64,000 nucleotides of DNA from an uncultured Bacteroides sp. (lineage in GTDB: Bacteria; Bacteroidota; Bacteroidia; Bacteroidales; Bacteroidaceae). The stretch covers positions 1 through 64,000 of the forward strand of contig CASELH010000006.1 of the NCBI GenBank assembly GCA_949288715.1. The letters run 5' to 3'. This document shows, in pieces, positions 62,117 to 64,000 of the stretch. Made by a program: the position numbers and the translations under genes. Numbering within the stretch: position 1 is the first letter of the stretch; every line of letters begins with the position of its first letter. Below the pieces are notes generated by a model. That model worked only from the letters and a program-made list of their open reading frames with translations. It ran no database searches and was not told where the DNA came from.

Positions 62117-62124
62117 TACTTTTG
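62117..62124 (+). promoter_or_regulatory. Candidate -7 element for the receiver-PEP-synthase-like gene
   Basis: TACTTTTG followed by C matches TAnnTTTG and lies 32 bp before the ATG at 62156. No TTTG is found at the standard -33 distance. Confidence 0.5.
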
Positions 62125-62155
62125 CAAGGAACAACCAATCTATCCGTAAAAAGAC

Positions 62156-64000
62156 ATGCTCAGCAAGTTCAAACTCAACCAACTTTACTTCAAGGACACG
62201 CAGTTTGCCAACCTCATGACCAGACGCATTTTCAACGTCCTGCTCATAGCCAACCCGTATGACGCCTTTATGCTGGAAGACGACGGACGCATCGATGAAA
62301 AGATATTCAACGAATACACCTCGCTCTCCCTGCGCTACCCTCCACGCTTCACTCAGGTATCTACCTGCGAGGAGGCGTTGGAGCACCTGGGCAACATGTC
62401 CTACGACCTCATCATCTGCATGCCGGGCACAGGCGATAATGAAGGCTTCGACGTGGCGCGCAACATCAAGGGCGAATACCCCAACATACCGATGGTGATA
62501 CTTACCCCCTTCAGCCACGGCATCACCGAGCGTATTGCCAACGAAGACCTCACCCCTTTCGAATTCGTGTTCTGCTGGCTGGGCAATACCGACCTGCTGG
62601 TGTCCATCATTAAGCTGATAGAAGACAAGATGAACCTGGAGCACGACGTGAACGAGGTGGGCGTGCAGCTCATCCTGCTGGTGGAGGATAGCATACGCTT
62701 CTACTCGTCCATCCTGCCCAACCTCTACAAGTTCGTGCTCAAGCAAAGCCAGGAGTTCAGCACCGAGGCGCTCAACGCCCACCAGCGCACCCTGCGCATG
62801 AGGGGACGGCCCAAGATTGTGCTGGCCCGCAACTACCAGGAGGCTACGGGCATCTACGAGAAGTATAAGAACAACATACTGGGCGTCATCACCGACGTGC
62901 GCTTCCCGCTGGTAGAGAAAGGGGAAAAGGACGGGCTTGCGGGCATCAAGCTCTGCGCTGCCATACGCAAGGCCGACCCCTTCGTGCCCCTCATCATCCA
63001 GTCGAGCGAGACGGAGAATGCCGCCTATGCCGCCAAGTACGGAGCAGCCTTCATTGACAAGAGTTCGAAGAAGATGGACGTGGACTTGCGGCGCATCGTG
63101 TCGGATAACTTCGGCTTCGGCGACTTCATCTTCCGCAACCCCGAGACGGGCGAAGAGATTGCCCGCGTGAAGAACCTCAAGGAGCTGCAGAACATCCTCT
63201 TTGCCGTGCCGGCCGAATCATTCCTCTACCACATCAGCCACAACCACATCAGCCGGTGGCTCTATTCGCGCGCCATGTTTCCGGTGGCAGAGTTCTTAAA
63301 GCCCATCACGTGGGACAGCCTGCAGGACGTAGACGCACACCGCAAGCTCATCTTCGAGGCCATCGTAAAGTACCGCAAGATGAAGAATCAGGGCGTGGTG
63401 GCCGTGTTCGAGCGCGACCGCTTCGACAGCTACTCCAACTTTGCCCGCATAGGCGAAGGCTCGTTGGGCGGGAAAGGCCGGGGCCTGGCTTTCATAGACA
63501 ATCTGGTGAAGCGGCACCCCGAGTTCGAGGAGTTTGAGAATGCCCGTGTGGTCATACCCAAGACGGTAGTGCTGTGCACCGACGTGTTCGACGAGTTCAT
63601 GGAAACAAACGGGCTATACCAGGTGGCCTTGTCGGACGCCGACGATGCCACCATCCTACGCTGCTTCCTCAAGGCGAAGCTGCCCGACAGGCTGGTGGGC
63701 GACTTCTTCACTTTCTTCGACGTGGTGAAAGCCCCGATAGCCGTGCGCTCGTCTTCCCTTTTGGAAGACTCACACTACCAGCCCTTTGCCGGCATATACA
63801 GCACCTACATGATTCCCTACATGGACGATAAGTACGAGATGTTGCGCATGCTCAGCGACGCCATCAAGGGCGTGTATGCCTCGGTGTACTTCCGCGACTC
63901 GAAGGCCTACATGCAGGCCACGAGCAACGTCATCGACCAGGAGAAAATGGCCGTCATCCTGCAGCAGGTGGTGGGCACCCAGTATGGCGACCGCTACTAC
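62156..64000 (+). CDS. Two receiver-like domains fused to a PEP synthase/PPDK-type ATP-binding domain (partial)
   Basis: 615 residues are visible and the frame runs off the window. Residues about 25-160 form a receiver-like domain in which the acceptor position is lost (DLIICMPG where active receivers have DxxMP). Residues about 168-315 form a second receiver with an intact pocket: Glu177/Asp178 (LLVEDS), Asp247 (GVITDVRFP), Ser (LIIQSS) and Lys302 (FIDKSS). A linker domain (about 325-425, with YHISHNHISRWLYSRAMFPV) follows. The start of a pyruvate/PEP dikinase N-domain comes next: GEGSLGGKGRGLAFIDNL, then APIAVRSSSLLEDS and FAGIYSTY. Related Bacteroidetes proteins are usually labelled PEP synthase, but the signalling domains suggest a regulated or repurposed phosphotransferase. 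It is divergent from the anchored response regulator. Confidence 0.85.
   Translation, partial: MLSKFKLNQLYFKDTQFANLMTRRIFNVLLIANPYDAFMLEDDGRIDEKIFNEYTSLSLRYPPRFTQVSTCEEALEHLGNMSYDLIICMPGTGDNEGFDVARNIKGEYPNIPMVILTPFSHGITERIANEDLTPFEFVFCWLGNTDLLVSIIKLIEDKMNLEHDVNEVGVQLILLVEDSIRFYSSILPNLYKFVLKQSQEFSTEALNAHQRTLRMRGRPKIVLARNYQEATGIYEKYKNNILGVITDVRFPLVEKGEKDGLAGIKLCAAIRKADPFVPLIIQSSETENAAYAAKYGAAFIDKSSKKMDVDLRRIVSDNFGFGDFIFRNPETGEEIARVKNLKELQNILFAVPAESFLYHISHNHISRWLYSRAMFPVAEFLKPITWDSLQDVDAHRKLIFEAIVKYRKMKNQGVVAVFERDRFDSYSNFARIGEGSLGGKGRGLAFIDNLVKRHPEFEEFENARVVIPKTVVLCTDVFDEFMETNGLYQVALSDADDATILRCFLKAKLPDRLVGDFFTFFDVVKAPIAVRSSSLLEDSHYQPFAGIYSTYMIPYMDDKYEMLRMLSDAIKGVYASVYFRDSKAYMQATSNVIDQEKMAVILQQVVGTQYGDRYY

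Overview
The window looks like a chromosomal segment of a gut-type member of the order Bacteroidales (Bacteroides or a close, fairly GC-rich relative). The evidence is three SusC/SusD outer-membrane pairs, a hybrid two-component sensor of the glycan-utilisation type, promoters of the TTTG / TAnnTTTG form, and families such as DUF1573, DUF5063, DUF5687 and PorT-like barrels. No phage, insertion sequence, tRNA, rRNA or CRISPR was seen.

Layout. (1) 1-10481 is a polysaccharide utilisation locus (PUL). A leftward operon carries a DUF1080 protein, a SusA-like GH13 amylase, SusC and a SusD cut by the window edge, with a divergent hybrid two-component regulator. (2) 10541-21195 is a second leftward PUL: a GH127-type glycosidase and a Gfo/Idh/MocA oxidoreductase, then a Tat-type Gfo/Idh/MocA enzyme, SusC, SusD and a Tat-type sugar isomerase-fold protein. 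(3) 21620-46000 is mostly core: DUF1573, OPT transporter, esterase, DUF1460, pyrB-pyrI, flavin reductase, outer-membrane barrel, DUF5063, RNase D-like nuclease, RlmI-like methyltransferase, a candidate small RNA, nucleoside transporter, bifunctional nuclease, rsmE, miaA, lipid kinase, M16 protease, an ABC export module with TraB and HAD genes, rplU-rpmA and a TPR protein. (4) 46020-55863 is a third PUL: GH9, ThuA, SusC, SusD, a small unknown protein and a second ThuA. (5) 55971-60918 is a leftward amino-sugar operon: ROK kinase, glucosamine-6-phosphate deaminase, sugar permease and a GH18-ThuA fusion. (6) 61048-64000 holds a membrane-anchored response regulator without a kinase and, divergently, a protein joining two receiver-like domains to a PEP-synthase-type ATP-binding domain.

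Two things stand out. First, at least nine intergenic gaps hold short tandem arrays of mostly palindromic units spaced at exactly 22 or 23 bp. Every locus has its own sequence motif, yet the period is constant. They are not dispersed copies of one repeat and not CRISPR. Second, the PULs are enriched in families tied to 3-keto-sugar chemistry (DUF1080, Gfo/Idh/MocA, TIM-barrel isomerase, ThuA), several of them with export signals. This suggests glycan breakdown that includes a periplasmic oxidation step.
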